Source: Salinibacter grassmerensis
GTDB taxonomy: Bacteria > Bacteroidota > Rhodothermia > Rhodothermales > Salinibacteraceae
Reading direction: 5' to 3'
DNA: 64,000 nt
NCBI RefSeq assembly: GCF_947077765.1
Contig: NZ_CAMTTF010000002.1
Span: 186,001-250,000 of the forward strand
Numbering within the stretch: position 1 is the first letter of the stretch; each line of letters opens with the position of its first letter. Positions 28,192 through 42,611 of this stretch are shown one piece after another. The notes under the pieces are model-generated. The model had not been told where the DNA came from. It worked only from the letters and a program-made list of their open reading frames with translations, and made no database searches. Both the position numbers and the translations under genes were made by a program.

Positions 28192-29559
28192 TTGTTTACC
28201 CCTGAGCACAAGACCGAAGACGCTGAAACGGCCATCATCGCCGGGGTCATTACGCCCCAAGAGTCGCGCTGGGAAGTGCGCGACCACCTCAACGAGCTCG
28301 AACACCTCGCCCGCACGGCCGGGGCCGACGTGACGGACCGTCTGACGCAGTCGCTGAACAGCCCCAGCCCGGCCACCTTCATCGGCTCCGGAAAGGTGAA
28401 GGAGCTGGCGCGCCTCACGAAAGAGCGGGACTCGGACCTGGTCATTTTCGATGATGAGCTGTCGCCCGTTCAGGTCAAAAACATCGAGAAGAAGATTGAC
28501 TGCAAGCTGCTCGACCGGACGGGGCTCATCCTCGATATTTTTGCCAGTCGGGCGCAGACGCGGGCGGCGAAGACGCAGGTAGAGCTTGCACAGCTCGGCT
28601 ACCTTCGCTCCCGGCTTACACGACGCTGGACCCACCTCTCGCGGCAGGAAGGGGGAATCGGGACGAAGGGACCCGGCGAGAAGCAGATCGAGATGGACCG
28701 TCGCATCATCGACAAGCGCATGGCAAAGCTGCGCGAGAAGCTTGACGAGATCGATCAGCAGCGCACGACCCAGCGCAAGGGACGCGAAGGATACGCCACC
28801 GCCTCCCTCGTCGGCTACACGAACGCGGGCAAGTCCACCCTTCTCAACGCCCTGGCCGACGAGGATCTTGAGGCCGAAGATCGTCTCTTCGCTACGCTCG
28901 ACGCGACGACCCGCACTGTGGAGCTGGACTCGAACAAGGAGGTCCTGATGTCCGACACGGTCGGGTTCATCCGGAAGCTGCCCCACCGCCTCATCGAGAG
29001 CTTCAGAAGCACCCTCGACGAGGTGCGCGAGAGCGATGTGCTCATCCACGTGGTGGACGTGACGCATCCAAACTATGAGGAGCAGATGCGGGTGGTGTCC
29101 GAGACCCTGGGCGAGCTGGAGGCCCGCGACAAGCCGACCCTCCTGGTGTTCAACAAGATCGACGCGATGGAGGATCGGACCCTGCTCCGCCGCCTGCGAC
29201 GCAACCACCCGGACGCGGTGTTTGCGTCGGCCCTCCGCGGCATTGGTCTGGAAACGCTAAGGGAGGACCTCCTTGGTCTCATCGAGCAGGACTACGTGGA
29301 GCGGGTGGCGTACATTCCGGTGAGTGAGCCGGAGGTCATCGCGCAGGTGCATCGCCTCGGCGACGTTGTGGAGGAGAGCTACGAGTTTGCCGAAAATGGA
29401 GGATTGGAATCGTTAAACGGGGAGGTGGAAGGCGCCCAGGCCGTGGCCCGGATCCATTTCCGGGCCGCCCCACGCAATGATGCCCGTCTCCGGGAGGCGC
29501 TGGATCCCCTGGGAGCCCTCCGGCCGGCCGAGAATGAAGAGCCGGTTCTGGACGCCTAA
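28192..29559 (+). CDS. hflX: Ribosome-associated GTPase HflX
   Basis: HflX splits or rescues stalled ribosomes under stress. The 455-residue product has the N-terminal HflX domain (ATFIGSGKVKEL, VIFDDELSPVQVKNIEK), the Arg-rich RRWTHLSRQEGGIGTKGPGEKQ segment, and the G domain with G1 GYTNAGKSTLLNAL, G3 DTVGFIRKLPH, G4 NKID and G5 SALRG. The frame starts at a TTG, the only in-frame start near the beginning of the HflX domain, so translation initiation may be weak. About 215 bases separate it from the BatA-like gene; I could not identify its promoter with confidence. Confidence 0.94.
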   Translation: MFTPEHKTEDAETAIIAGVITPQESRWEVRDHLNELEHLARTAGADVTDRLTQSLNSPSPATFIGSGKVKELARLTKERDSDLVIFDDELSPVQVKNIEKKIDCKLLDRTGLILDIFASRAQTRAAKTQVELAQLGYLRSRLTRRWTHLSRQEGGIGTKGPGEKQIEMDRRIIDKRMAKLREKLDEIDQQRTTQRKGREGYATASLVGYTNAGKSTLLNALADEDLEAEDRLFATLDATTRTVELDSNKEVLMSDTVGFIRKLPHRLIESFRSTLDEVRESDVLIHVVDVTHPNYEEQMRVVSETLGELEARDKPTLLVFNKIDAMEDRTLLRRLRRNHPDAVFASALRGIGLETLREDLLGLIEQDYVERVAYIPVSEPEVIAQVHRLGDVVEESYEFAENGGLESLNGEVEGAQAVARIHFRAAPRNDARLREALDPLGALRPAENEEPVLDA

Positions 29560-29699
29560 CCGGCCGAGATGCCCCCCTTGCGCGCCCTGCGATTTTGGCA
29601 GGAGCCGTTCCCGGCACGGCGCTTGTGGGAAGTCACACCGACGACGATCCCGCGTCCACGCCCTTCGCTGCGCGCCCTTTTTCTCAAGCCCCCTACGCC

Positions 29700-30359
29700 A
29701 TGAAAGTACGAGAGGCTATCCACTCCGCCACGCCTGCTCTCCAGAGCTCCGACCCGGTGGAAAAGGCCCTGGGGCTGCTCATGGAGCACCACGTGCGTCA
29801 CCTGCCGGTCGTGAACGAGGACGGACGACTGGCCGGCGTGATCGCCGAGAAGCGCCTGATGGACGCCGATGGGCCCGAGGCCTCAATCGGGTCGCTGCTC
29901 ATCGGGCGGCCCGTGAGCGTGCTGCCGGACGCGCACATTTTTGACGCGGCACGCATGATGGTTGAGCACGACCTCAGCACCGTGCCGGTGGCCGATTCGG
30001 AGGACCAGTACCTCGGGCTTCTCCGCCGGCATGACATCTTCGACCAGTTTGCCCAGATGCTGTCGACTCGCGAACGAGGAGCCATCCTGGCCCTGGAGGT
30101 CGACCGGCGCGACTACGCCCTTTCCAAGCTCATCCACGTGATCGAGCAGAACGAGGCGAAGGTGCTGGCCGTGGCCTCGGAGCTGCCGGAGACCTCGACG
30201 GACGACATCCGAGTCACGCTCAAGCTTAACGTGAAGGACACCTCCCGCGTCCGTCACGTCCTTGAGCACAACGACTACCACGTTGTGGCGGCCTTCGGAG
30301 AAGAGGGCGAAGAGCTGGAGGAATTGGTCGATGAGTTCGTGCGGTACCTGGAGGTATAG
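29700..30359 (+). CDS. CBS-domain pair protein with ACT-like C-terminus
   Basis: A 219-residue cytoplasmic protein with two CBS motifs (about 1-55 and 65-125; LMEHHVRHLPVVNEDGRLAGVI and MVEHDLSTVPVADSEDQYLGLL), the pair that binds adenosine nucleotides. Residues about 140-219 resemble an ACT-like fold, with ALSKLIHVIEQNEAKVLAV and the Asp- and Arg-rich SRVRHVLEHNDYHVV segment. Such proteins sense energy charge or an amino acid and act on an unknown partner. The start at MKVREAIHSA fits the usual CBS N-terminus. It lies between hflX and a small helical protein on the same strand. Confidence 0.82.
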   Translation: MKVREAIHSATPALQSSDPVEKALGLLMEHHVRHLPVVNEDGRLAGVIAEKRLMDADGPEASIGSLLIGRPVSVLPDAHIFDAARMMVEHDLSTVPVADSEDQYLGLLRRHDIFDQFAQMLSTRERGAILALEVDRRDYALSKLIHVIEQNEAKVLAVASELPETSTDDIRVTLKLNVKDTSRVRHVLEHNDYHVVAAFGEEGEELEELVDEFVRYLEV

Positions 30360-30462
30360 GCTGAGGTGCGCGACTCGCAATGCGTGACGGGCATCCCTCC
30401 CACGTCCGTCACTCCTCGAACGTCTGCTGTGCCCTGACTCTCTTCCGTCCAAGCCCGTCTCT

Positions 30463-30981
30463 ATGAGCGACGAGACCACCTCCGAAGGCCCGCCCGAATC
30501 CGCCGCGGTGCTTGAGTCCATGACGCTACTGGCCACCCTGTCAACCGCCGCGACGCTCCGTGAGTCGGTGGCCCAGCGCCGGGCGGGCCGCGACCCCTCG
30601 GCGCAGGAGCCGGCCGACCAGGCTACTGCCCGCCTCCAGAACACGGGGCAGACGCTCATGGACCTGCTCATGCAGATGGCCCTGAGCCGCGTGCCGCTGG
30701 AACAGCGTGAGGAGGAGCCGCTGCCGCACGCCGTGCGCCACTTCGACCTCCTCATGAAGATGCGCCGTGCCGAGCGCCTCACGCAGGCCATGCACCAGCA
30801 CCTGCTTAGCCTTTACCCGGCGGTCTCGGAGGAACTGGTGGAGGAGGCGCGCCGGACGCACGATGAGATCGAGCAGTTCCTGGCCGACGCCCCGGCCGAG
30901 GATGCCGACGAGGGCCCGCACCTGTCGGACGTGCTGGAGCGGGGCATGAGTCTCATCGTGTGGGTCCGGCACGAAGTGTGA
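30463..30981 (+). CDS. Helical protein of unknown function
   Basis: A 172-residue soluble protein, rich in Leu, Ala, Glu and Arg, predicted to be mostly helical with an acidic N-terminal tail. No signal peptide, metal-binding motif or known domain was recognised. It is in the same direction as the CBS-domain gene, and its stop is 17 bases from the end of the convergent amylase gene. Codon use matches its neighbours, so it looks like a real gene. Confidence 0.6.
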   Translation: MSDETTSEGPPESAAVLESMTLLATLSTAATLRESVAQRRAGRDPSAQEPADQATARLQNTGQTLMDLLMQMALSRVPLEQREEEPLPHAVRHFDLLMKMRRAERLTQAMHQHLLSLYPAVSEELVEEARRTHDEIEQFLADAPAEDADEGPHLSDVLERGMSLIVWVRHEV

Positions 30982-30998
30982 TGCGCCGGGGGAGCCCG

Positions 30999-32849
30999 TC
31001 ACTTCTGAAGCTCGAGCACCATCGGGGTCCGTGCGGGCACCGTGAGGGAGTCGCCGAGGGGCACGGTCGTTCCGCTGATCACGTCGCGGCCCGTCGTGTG
31101 ATCCTGGATGCGCTCCTCGAAGCGATCGAGGTCTAGGGTGCGCGATTCCTCCGCGTCGTTGAGGACGACCATTACTGCATCATCGGCGTCGTACCGGAAG
31201 TAAACGTAGGTGTCGTCCTGCGGGATGTAGTGGGTAAGGCTGCCGTGGTGAACCACCTCGGCGTCCTCACGCCACGTCGTCAGGGCGGTCACGAAGTCGT
31301 GTGCCCGGTTCTCGCGGGCCGTGCGGCCCCCTTCGGTGAACACACTCCGCGTGTCGTTCGGCCAGCCGCCGGGCATGTCGGCCCGCTTGGCGCCGTCGCC
31401 CTCCACGTCCAACATCGGCTGCATTAATTCCGTGGCGTAGTAGACCTGCGGAATGCCGCGCGTCGTCATGAGGAACGTATACGCCAGCTTGAAGGCGGCC
31501 TCGTCCTCGTCCACGACGGAGAAAAACCGGCTGAGGTCGTGGTTGTCGAGGAAGGTCACGAGCTTGTTGGGCGCGGGATAGACGTGGTCCTGGGCGAGCG
31601 TCTGGTAGAGATCGTAGACGCTCCCGCCGTCGGGGGAGAAAGCCTCCTGCATTGCGAAGCTTAGCGGGAAGTCGGTGACGCTCGGCAGGTCCGAGTCGTA
31701 GTCGTCGGGGTGGGCCTGAAAGTCGTCCTGCCAGTAGGCCTCGTGGGGCACGGTCGGCACCCAGCTCTCGCCCACGATATTGAAGTCAGGGTACTCCGCA
31801 CGCACGGCCGACGTCCAGCGCGTCATGTAGTCCTTATCGGCGTAGAAGTAGGTGTCCATCCGGATGCCGTCGATGCCGGTCGACTCGATCCACCAGAGCG
31901 TGTTCTGAATGAGATAGGTGGCCAAGAGCTCGTTGTCCTGGTTGAGGTCGGGCATCGAGGGGACGAACCAGGCGTCCGTCAGCTGCTCCCGGTCGTGCTC
32001 GGCGGCGTACGGGTCGATGGCGGCGGCGCCCTCATAGTTGGTGGTGCCGTGCGCGTCGAAGTCGTGGACCCAGTCGTCGGTCGGCGGGTCGTCCATCCAC
32101 TCGTGCTGGTCGCCGATGTGGTTGTGGATCATGTCCATGATCACCTTCATGTCCCGTTCGTGGGCGCTCGCCACGAGCCGCCGGAACGTGTCGTTGCTTC
32201 CGAACCGCGGGTCCACCCGATACATATCGGTGGCGGCGTAGCCATGATAGGCGCCGTACTCGGGGGGCATGTCGTTCTCGAAGATGGGCGTCATCCAGAG
32301 CGCCGTCATGCCCAGGTCGTCGATGTAGTCGAGGTGCTCGCGGATGCCAGCGAAGTCCCCGCCGTGGCGCGCGTCAGGGTCGGAGCGGTCTACCCCCTCC
32401 AGGAAGCCAGGAATCGAATCGTTTTCGGGATTGCCGTTCGCGAACCGGTCCGGCATGAGGAGGTAGATCACGTCCTCGCTGGAGAAGCCCTGGGCGTAGG
32501 TGTCGGTGCGCCGCGGGCGGAGCTCAAAGTCGCGGGTGAGCGTCCCTGTGTCGTGTCGGAAGCGGAGCGGCACCGTGCCGGGCGTGGCCGCGTCGGCGAT
32601 GCGGAGGCGAACGAAGAGGTAGTCGGGATTTTCGACCTCCGTGACCCGGTCCAGCGTCACGCCGGGGTGACGCCCGAGCCCCACCCGGGTTTCGGCGAGA
32701 TTCTCGCCGTAGACCATCAGCTCCACGGTCGACCGTTCCATGTCGACCCACCAGAAGGGCGGATCGATGCGGTCGATCTCGGGCGCCTGTGCCAGAACGA
32801 GGGCGGGGCAGGCGAGAAGGAGCAGTACGGCGGCGAGGATGCGTCGCAT
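30999..32849 (-). CDS. Secreted GH13 alpha-amylase family enzyme (neopullulanase/cyclomaltodextrinase-like)
   Basis: A 616-residue secreted glycoside hydrolase. The start at MRRILAAVLLLLACPALVLAQ begins a signal peptide; an N-terminal immunoglobulin-like domain (about 20-120, IDRIDPPFWWVDMERSTVEL) precedes the (beta/alpha)8 barrel. Barrel motifs are DMIHNH (region I), GIRMDTY (region II, catalytic nucleophile Asp), VGESW (region III, Glu) and LDNHD (region IV, Asp). The PPFWWVDM-type N-terminal domain is that of SusA-like neopullulanases of Bacteroidota. It probably degrades alpha-glucans in the periplasm. No susCD genes are adjacent. Confidence 0.92.
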   Translation of the reverse strand: MRRILAAVLLLLACPALVLAQAPEIDRIDPPFWWVDMERSTVELMVYGENLAETRVGLGRHPGVTLDRVTEVENPDYLFVRLRIADAATPGTVPLRFRHDTGTLTRDFELRPRRTDTYAQGFSSEDVIYLLMPDRFANGNPENDSIPGFLEGVDRSDPDARHGGDFAGIREHLDYIDDLGMTALWMTPIFENDMPPEYGAYHGYAATDMYRVDPRFGSNDTFRRLVASAHERDMKVIMDMIHNHIGDQHEWMDDPPTDDWVHDFDAHGTTNYEGAAAIDPYAAEHDREQLTDAWFVPSMPDLNQDNELLATYLIQNTLWWIESTGIDGIRMDTYFYADKDYMTRWTSAVRAEYPDFNIVGESWVPTVPHEAYWQDDFQAHPDDYDSDLPSVTDFPLSFAMQEAFSPDGGSVYDLYQTLAQDHVYPAPNKLVTFLDNHDLSRFFSVVDEDEAAFKLAYTFLMTTRGIPQVYYATELMQPMLDVEGDGAKRADMPGGWPNDTRSVFTEGGRTARENRAHDFVTALTTWREDAEVVHHGSLTHYIPQDDTYVYFRYDADDAVMVVLNDAEESRTLDLDRFEERIQDHTTGRDVISGTTVPLGDSLTVPARTPMVLELQK

Positions 32850-33064
32850 GAGGCAGAGCTCGTTTGTGGAAAGAGCACGGGGGACGTCTCTCATTCGAAA
32901 CGACCACGACGACGCATAACGTAGGGAACTGCCCGAGCGGTGTCCACCAGTCCCGAACGAATTGAGGACGACTCCATGCGACGAGCCCGTGCCCGGCAGT
33001 GGGGTACACCGGCGCGGCGCGCGGCCCGAACCATCAATCAATCGTTCCGTTGCATTTGGGCTGA

Positions 33065-35086
<2,022 letters not shown>

Positions 35087-35188
35087 GGAGGGCGCACCGC
35101 GCAGCGTGGGGGATGCTCGTCGCCGAGGTCCGCTCACGCGAGGTCCGCGGCCCGAACTGCGCAGCCATCTGGACAGTGTCCCGTTCCC

Positions 35189-36202
35189 GTGGAGGCTTCC
35201 ACAAGCGAATATTCTCCCTCCGCCCCTCAGGCGCCCGACCTGTCGGTCGTGGTTCCGGCCTACGAGGAGGCGAAATCCCTCCCCGAACTGGCCGAGGGCG
35301 TGCGGGCGGCGTGTGAGGAGGCCGGGCTCTCGTTCCGGCTGTGGATCATCGACGATGGGTCGCGGGACGAGACGTGGGAAGTCGTGCAGGAGCTCTGCGA
35401 AGACGCCCCCCAAGTTGCGGGTCTCCGCTTCCGGCGCAACTACGGCAAGTCCGCGGCGCTGGCCGTGGGATTCGATCGGGCACAGGGGCGCTACGTCGCG
35501 ACCATGGACGCGGACCTGCAGGACGACCCGGACGAAATTCCGGCCCTGATCGACGTGCTGGAGGAGGGGGACTACGACCTCGTCAGCGGGTGGAAGAAAA
35601 ATCGCAAGGATCCGCTTCGCAAAACCCTGCCCAGCCACTTCTTTAACTGGGTCACGCGCTTCTCCTCCGGCCTGCCGCTGCACGACTTCAACTGCGGCCT
35701 GAAGGTCTACCGCCGCCAGGTCGTGAAGAGCATCGACGTCTACGGCGAGCTGCACCGCTACATTCCGCTCCTCGCCAAGTGGGAGGGCTACGACCGAATC
35801 GCCGAGAAAGAGGTGCAGCACCACCCCCGCAAGTACGGCACCACCAAGTTTGGGGTCGAACGCTTCATCCAGGGGTTTCTCGACCTCATCACGGTTGTCT
35901 TTCTCACCCGCTACGCCGTACGGCCCATGCACTTCTTCGGGTCGATGGGCACCGTGGCGTTTGCGCTCGGCTTTCTGGTAAGCCTGTGGCTGTCGTTCGA
36001 GAAGCTTGTGCTCGGGGACCCCATCGGGGACCGCCCCCTGCTGCTGTTTGGGGTGCTGCTCATCCTGTTCGGGTCGCAGATGTTCACCACGGGCCTGCTG
36101 GGCGAGATGATCATCCGGCCGCGGATGAAGGACCCGTCGACGTACGAGGTGGCGGAGGCGACGGGCCTCGCTGACGAGACCGCCGAGGTGCTGGAGAGTT
36201 GA
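35189..36202 (+). CDS. Glycosyltransferase family 2, DPM1/GtrB-like
   Basis: A 337-residue polyprenyl-phosphate sugar transferase. The GT-A domain has VVVPAYEEAKSLPELAEG, IIDDGSRDETWEV, ATMDADLQDDPDEIPAL (DxD), and KVYRRQVVKSIDVYGELHRY; two predicted membrane helices near residues 245-310 follow, as in GtrB/DPM-type enzymes. It starts at a GTG 102 bases past gyrB. It most likely loads glucose or another sugar onto undecaprenyl phosphate for later glycosylation; the acceptor cannot be told from sequence. It is convergent with oxyR with only ten bases between the stop codons. Confidence 0.88.
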   Translation: MEASTSEYSPSAPQAPDLSVVVPAYEEAKSLPELAEGVRAACEEAGLSFRLWIIDDGSRDETWEVVQELCEDAPQVAGLRFRRNYGKSAALAVGFDRAQGRYVATMDADLQDDPDEIPALIDVLEEGDYDLVSGWKKNRKDPLRKTLPSHFFNWVTRFSSGLPLHDFNCGLKVYRRQVVKSIDVYGELHRYIPLLAKWEGYDRIAEKEVQHHPRKYGTTKFGVERFIQGFLDLITVVFLTRYAVRPMHFFGSMGTVAFALGFLVSLWLSFEKLVLGDPIGDRPLLLFGVLLILFGSQMFTTGLLGEMIIRPRMKDPSTYEVAEATGLADETAEVLES

Positions 36203-36212
36203 GGGGAGACTG

Positions 36213-37121
36213 CTAGGAGTGCTTGACGGTATCCGGCAGTGCGTCGTAGAGCGTGTTTACGACGGCGTCCACGAGGCGCTGCTTGTGCCGGCGCCGGGTG
36301 ACGAGCCGCACGTTGCGGGTGGGCGCCGGGTCGGCGAAGGGAACGACGAACCTGGACCGCTCTGCCTCGGGCATCTGATGCGTGGCGAGCCGGGGCAGGA
36401 GCGTCATCCCGCCGCTGTTGCGGACCAGACGAACCAGTGTCTCCAGGGAACCGCTCTCGAACTGGGTAGCGGCCTGGGGGGCGGACGGAGCGCGGCCGCA
36501 CACCTGAAGCACCTGGTCGCGAAAGCAGTGCCCCTCGCTCAGCAGCCACAGGTCTTCGATGGAGAGGGCCGTGGGCGCCAGTGCGTCGCGGTCGGCGAGG
36601 CGGTGGGAGGGGGCGACGTAGCCGACGAAGGGCTCTGTGAAGAGCACCCGGTCGTGCAGGTCCGGGCCCGCCTGGTCCGTGGCAATCAGGGCGGCGTCGA
36701 GCGCATCGGTGCGGAGGGCGTCGAGGATTTCGGTCGTGGGCCACTCGCGGAGAACGAGGGAGACGTCGGGGAAGGCCGTCTCCAGGGCCGGCAGAAGAAC
36801 GGGAAGCAGGTAGGGCGACAGCGTGGGGAGCATGCCGAGACGGAGGGTGCCTGTGACGCGGTCCTTCACCTCCGTGGCGGTGGTCGTGAGCCGATCCCGG
36901 GCGGCGAGCACCTCCCGGGCTTCCTCTACAATGGGCTCCCCGGCGGCCGTGGGGACCACCGGCTGATGGCTTCGGTCGATCAACTGCACCCCCAACTCCT
37001 CCTCCAGCCGCTGTAGTTGCCCGCTGAGGGTGGGTTGGGTGACGTCGCACGCCGTGGCCGCCTCGCCAAAGTGGCGGTGCGTATCGAGGGCCACGAGATA
37101 CTGAAGCTGCGCAAGCGTCAT
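36213..37121 (-). CDS. oxyR: LysR-family peroxide sensor OxyR
   Basis: Activates peroxide-defence genes when oxidised by hydrogen peroxide. The 302-residue product has an N-terminal winged helix (about 1-65, QLQYLVALDTHRHFGEAATA) and a C-terminal periplasmic-binding-like sensor. The redox pair Cys199 and Cys208 lies in EGHCFRDQVLQVCG, at the same numbering as Escherichia coli OxyR. It diverges from katG over 129 bases that hold a good OxyR operator, so it probably regulates katG and itself. Confidence 0.93.
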   Translation of the reverse strand: MTLAQLQYLVALDTHRHFGEAATACDVTQPTLSGQLQRLEEELGVQLIDRSHQPVVPTAAGEPIVEEAREVLAARDRLTTTATEVKDRVTGTLRLGMLPTLSPYLLPVLLPALETAFPDVSLVLREWPTTEILDALRTDALDAALIATDQAGPDLHDRVLFTEPFVGYVAPSHRLADRDALAPTALSIEDLWLLSEGHCFRDQVLQVCGRAPSAPQAATQFESGSLETLVRLVRNSGGMTLLPRLATHQMPEAERSRFVVPFADPAPTRNVRLVTRRRHKQRLVDAVVNTLYDALPDTVKHS

Positions 37122-37139
37122 CGAGGAACCGGCTCTATG

Positions 37140-37176
37140 ATAGGAGAAAGCTATCGAGAATATAGAGGTGATCGAT
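37140..37176. promoter_or_regulatory. OxyR operator between oxyR and katG
   Basis: Four tetranucleotides spaced by exactly seven bases read ATAG-N7-CTAT-N7-ATAG-N7-CGAT, matching the known OxyR consensus ATAG-N7-CTAT-N7-ATAG-N7-CTAT at 15 of 16 defined bases. It lies just upstream of the putative katG -35 box and 19 bases upstream of the oxyR start codon, where OxyR is expected to bind as a tetramer and both activate katG and repress oxyR. Confidence 0.85.
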
Positions 37177-37205
37177 TTGAATAATCAACTCCGGATGCGT
37201 ACCTT
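37177..37205 (+). promoter_or_regulatory. Candidate katG promoter next to the OxyR operator
   Basis: TTGAAT (37177-37182) and TACCTT (37200-37205) are separated by 17 bases. The -35 element directly abuts the OxyR operator, the geometry of an OxyR-activated promoter. The -10 box is weak, as expected if an activator is required. Confidence 0.6.
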
Positions 37206-37211
37206 CGGTAA

Positions 37212-39494
<2,283 letters not shown>

Positions 39495-39554
39495 GAGCCC
39501 GTCTTCTGCCCGAGCGATGGTTTCTGTAACCTCGCTCACGGATCGACAGCCCGA

Positions 39555-39583
39555 GGAGGGGCGAACCCCGCGTTCGTCCCTCC
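39555..39583 (+). terminator. Terminator hairpin after katG
   Basis: A 12-base-pair stem (39555-39566 with 39572-39583, one G-U pair) with a five-base loop lies 61 bases past the katG stop. It is followed by TTCGTGTTTGG, a weak T-rich tail. It probably stops or attenuates transcription before the ankyrin gene. Confidence 0.65.
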
Positions 39584-39629
39584 TTCGTGTTTGGCACTCG
39601 CACACTTTTCGCACGACCCCCACGACCGC

Positions 39630-40181
39630 ATGTCCAATTCTGATTCTCCCAAGTCCCACGGCCCGACCTCTGCCTCCGGCGACGATCACGACATCGATCC
39701 CGGGGCCGTTGACGCCCACGATGTTGCTCGCCGAGGCGACACCGAGGCCATGGAGGGGCTCCTGGAGCAGGGAGTGGATCCCGACCACACGAACGAGCAC
39801 GGCCACAGCCTCCTCATGATTGCCGCCTACAGCGACCAGCCCGAGATGGTGGATCTGCTGATCCAGCACGGGGCCGATCCGAACCTGTCGGATCCCAGCG
39901 GCAGCACGCCCCTCATGGGCTGCTGCTTCAAGGGCTTTGCCGAGGTGGCCGAGGTTCTCATCGAGGCGGGCGCCGACGTAAACGCGACCGGCGCCAACGA
40001 CGCGACGGCGCTCATGTACGCGGCCACGTACGGAGAGTCGGCGCTCGTGGACCTGTTGTTGGAGCGTGGGGCCAATCCCACGATGACAAACGAGCAGGGC
40101 CAGACGGCCGCCGAGCAGGCCACCGGGGAAGGGCATGACAAGATCGCCGAGCGGCTGCGGCAGGCCGTGGAGGCGGTGTGA
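39630..40181 (+). CDS. Ankyrin-repeat protein
   Basis: A 183-residue cytoplasmic protein. After an acidic, Ser-rich N-terminal tail (about 1-30) come four ankyrin repeats (about 30-180), recognisable by [60 protein letters not shown] and [20 protein letters not shown]. It follows katG in the same direction. In Pseudomonas aeruginosa an ankyrin protein beside the catalase KatB is needed for full activity, so a catalase-supporting role is a reasonable hypothesis here; the hairpin between the two genes weakens the case for simple cotranscription. Confidence 0.88.
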   Translation: MSNSDSPKSHGPTSASGDDHDIDPGAVDAHDVARRGDTEAMEGLLEQGVDPDHTNEHGHSLLMIAAYSDQPEMVDLLIQHGADPNLSDPSGSTPLMGCCFKGFAEVAEVLIEAGADVNATGANDATALMYAATYGESALVDLLLERGANPTMTNEQGQTAAEQATGEGHDKIAERLRQAVEAV

Positions 40182-40368
40182 GCACCACCGGGGAGGGAGG
40201 ACACCGCGAATCGACCGTCGCGTGTCGCGGCCCGCTCCCCATTCGGCCTCGTTCGGCGTGCGCGGGGAAAGGCGTCGCCGAGCCGCGCAACAGCGAACAA
40301 GGGGAGGCGTTGGATCGCGTAGCCTCTCTTTCGACCACGCAATTCTGTTTCCCGACCCCACTCGCACT

Positions 40369-41349
<981 letters not shown>

Positions 41350-41411
41350 ATGCTCGACCGAGGGGCGGAGAGCTGATTCGTCGTGACCACACGAGACGCT
41401 GAGTGCAGGGC

Positions 41412-42584
41412 ATGAGTCAATCGGGCAATGAAACGTGGCGGATCGGGGTGGTGGGCCCGATGCACCCGTACCGGGGCGGCATCGCGCACTTCACGGAGAT
41501 GACGGTCACGGGGCTGGCTGAGCGTGGGCATGACGTGCGGCCGGTGACCTTCTCACGGCAGTACCCCGAACTCCTCTTCCCCGGCGAGACGCAGTACGAG
41601 CCGGACGACGACGCGCCCCCGTCCGTGCGGGGGGCCCCACGCCCGCTCGATTCCATCAACCCGGTCTCGTGGTTTCGGACGGGGTTTCACCTGCGGGATG
41701 CGGCCCCCGACGCCGTGGTCTTCCAGTACTGGATGCCGTTCTTCGCGCCCGCCTACGGCGTCGTGGCGCGGGGGCTTCGGCGGCACTACGGCATCCCGTC
41801 GTTTGCCGTTGTCCACAACGCCCTGCCCCACGAGCGGCACCTCGGCGACGCGCTCCTCAGCCGCTTCTTTCTGGATGCCTGCGCCGGGCATGTCGTGATG
41901 TCCGATGCGGTGGCCGCCGACACCCGTCGGCTGACCGGGCCCGGGGTGCAACGCGAGCAGATTGCCCACCCGGTCTACGAGCGCTTCGGGGAGCCCGTCC
42001 CGAACGCCGAGGCCCGTACGGCCCTCGACCTGCCGGACGACGCGCCGGTGTGCCTCTTCTTCGGCTTCGTGCGCGAGTACAAGGGCCTGCACGTCCTCCT
42101 GGAGGCGATGCCGGATGTGCTCGACGAGCACCCCGACCTGCACCTCGTCGTTGCGGGGGAGCCGTACGACGACCCGGAGCGCTACCGCCGCCTCATCCGC
42201 GAGCACGGCCTGGCCGATCGCGTCCACTGGCACGACGAGTACATCCCGTCCGGCGACGTGCCCACCTACTTCGGCGCCGCCGACCTCGTGGTGCAGCCCT
42301 ACGTGTCGGCCACGCAGAGCGGGGTCGCCCAGATTGCCACCCATTTCGAGCGCCCCATGGTGGTGACCGACGTGGGTGGCCTCGCGGAGTCGATTCCGCA
42401 CGAGGAGGCCGGGTTCGTCGTCCCGCCCGAGGCCCCGCCGGCCCTCGCCACCGCCATCACCCGCTTTTTTCGGGAGGACTGGGCCGGGCGGCTCACGGAA
42501 GGGGTGCGCGAGCGGAAGCGCGCCCAGCAGCCTGCGCGGCTGTTTGAGGCCATCGAACGGCTAGCGGCGAAGCACGCGGGCTGA
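41412..42584 (+). CDS. Group 1 (GT4-like) glycosyltransferase
   Basis: A 390-residue GT-B fold enzyme. The N-terminal half starts GVVGPMHPYRGGIAHFTEMT, a glycine-rich donor-side loop, and the C-terminal half has LFFGFVREYKGLHVLLEAMP, VVAGEPYDD and the EX7E-like region QSGVAQIATHFERPMVVTDVGGLAE, typical of GT4 enzymes. No membrane segments. The start at the ATG of MSQSGNETWR is preferred over a GTG nine bases upstream. The sugar and acceptor are unknown; it may serve exopolysaccharide or glycolipid synthesis. It is convergent with the S9 peptidase gene. Confidence 0.87.
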   Translation: MSQSGNETWRIGVVGPMHPYRGGIAHFTEMTVTGLAERGHDVRPVTFSRQYPELLFPGETQYEPDDDAPPSVRGAPRPLDSINPVSWFRTGFHLRDAAPDAVVFQYWMPFFAPAYGVVARGLRRHYGIPSFAVVHNALPHERHLGDALLSRFFLDACAGHVVMSDAVAADTRRLTGPGVQREQIAHPVYERFGEPVPNAEARTALDLPDDAPVCLFFGFVREYKGLHVLLEAMPDVLDEHPDLHLVVAGEPYDDPERYRRLIREHGLADRVHWHDEYIPSGDVPTYFGAADLVVQPYVSATQSGVAQIATHFERPMVVTDVGGLAESIPHEEAGFVVPPEAPPALATAITRFFREDWAGRLTEGVRERKRAQQPARLFEAIERLAAKHAG

Positions 42585-42611
42585 GTGGGCGTCTGCTCGG
42601 TGCCTCGGGGG

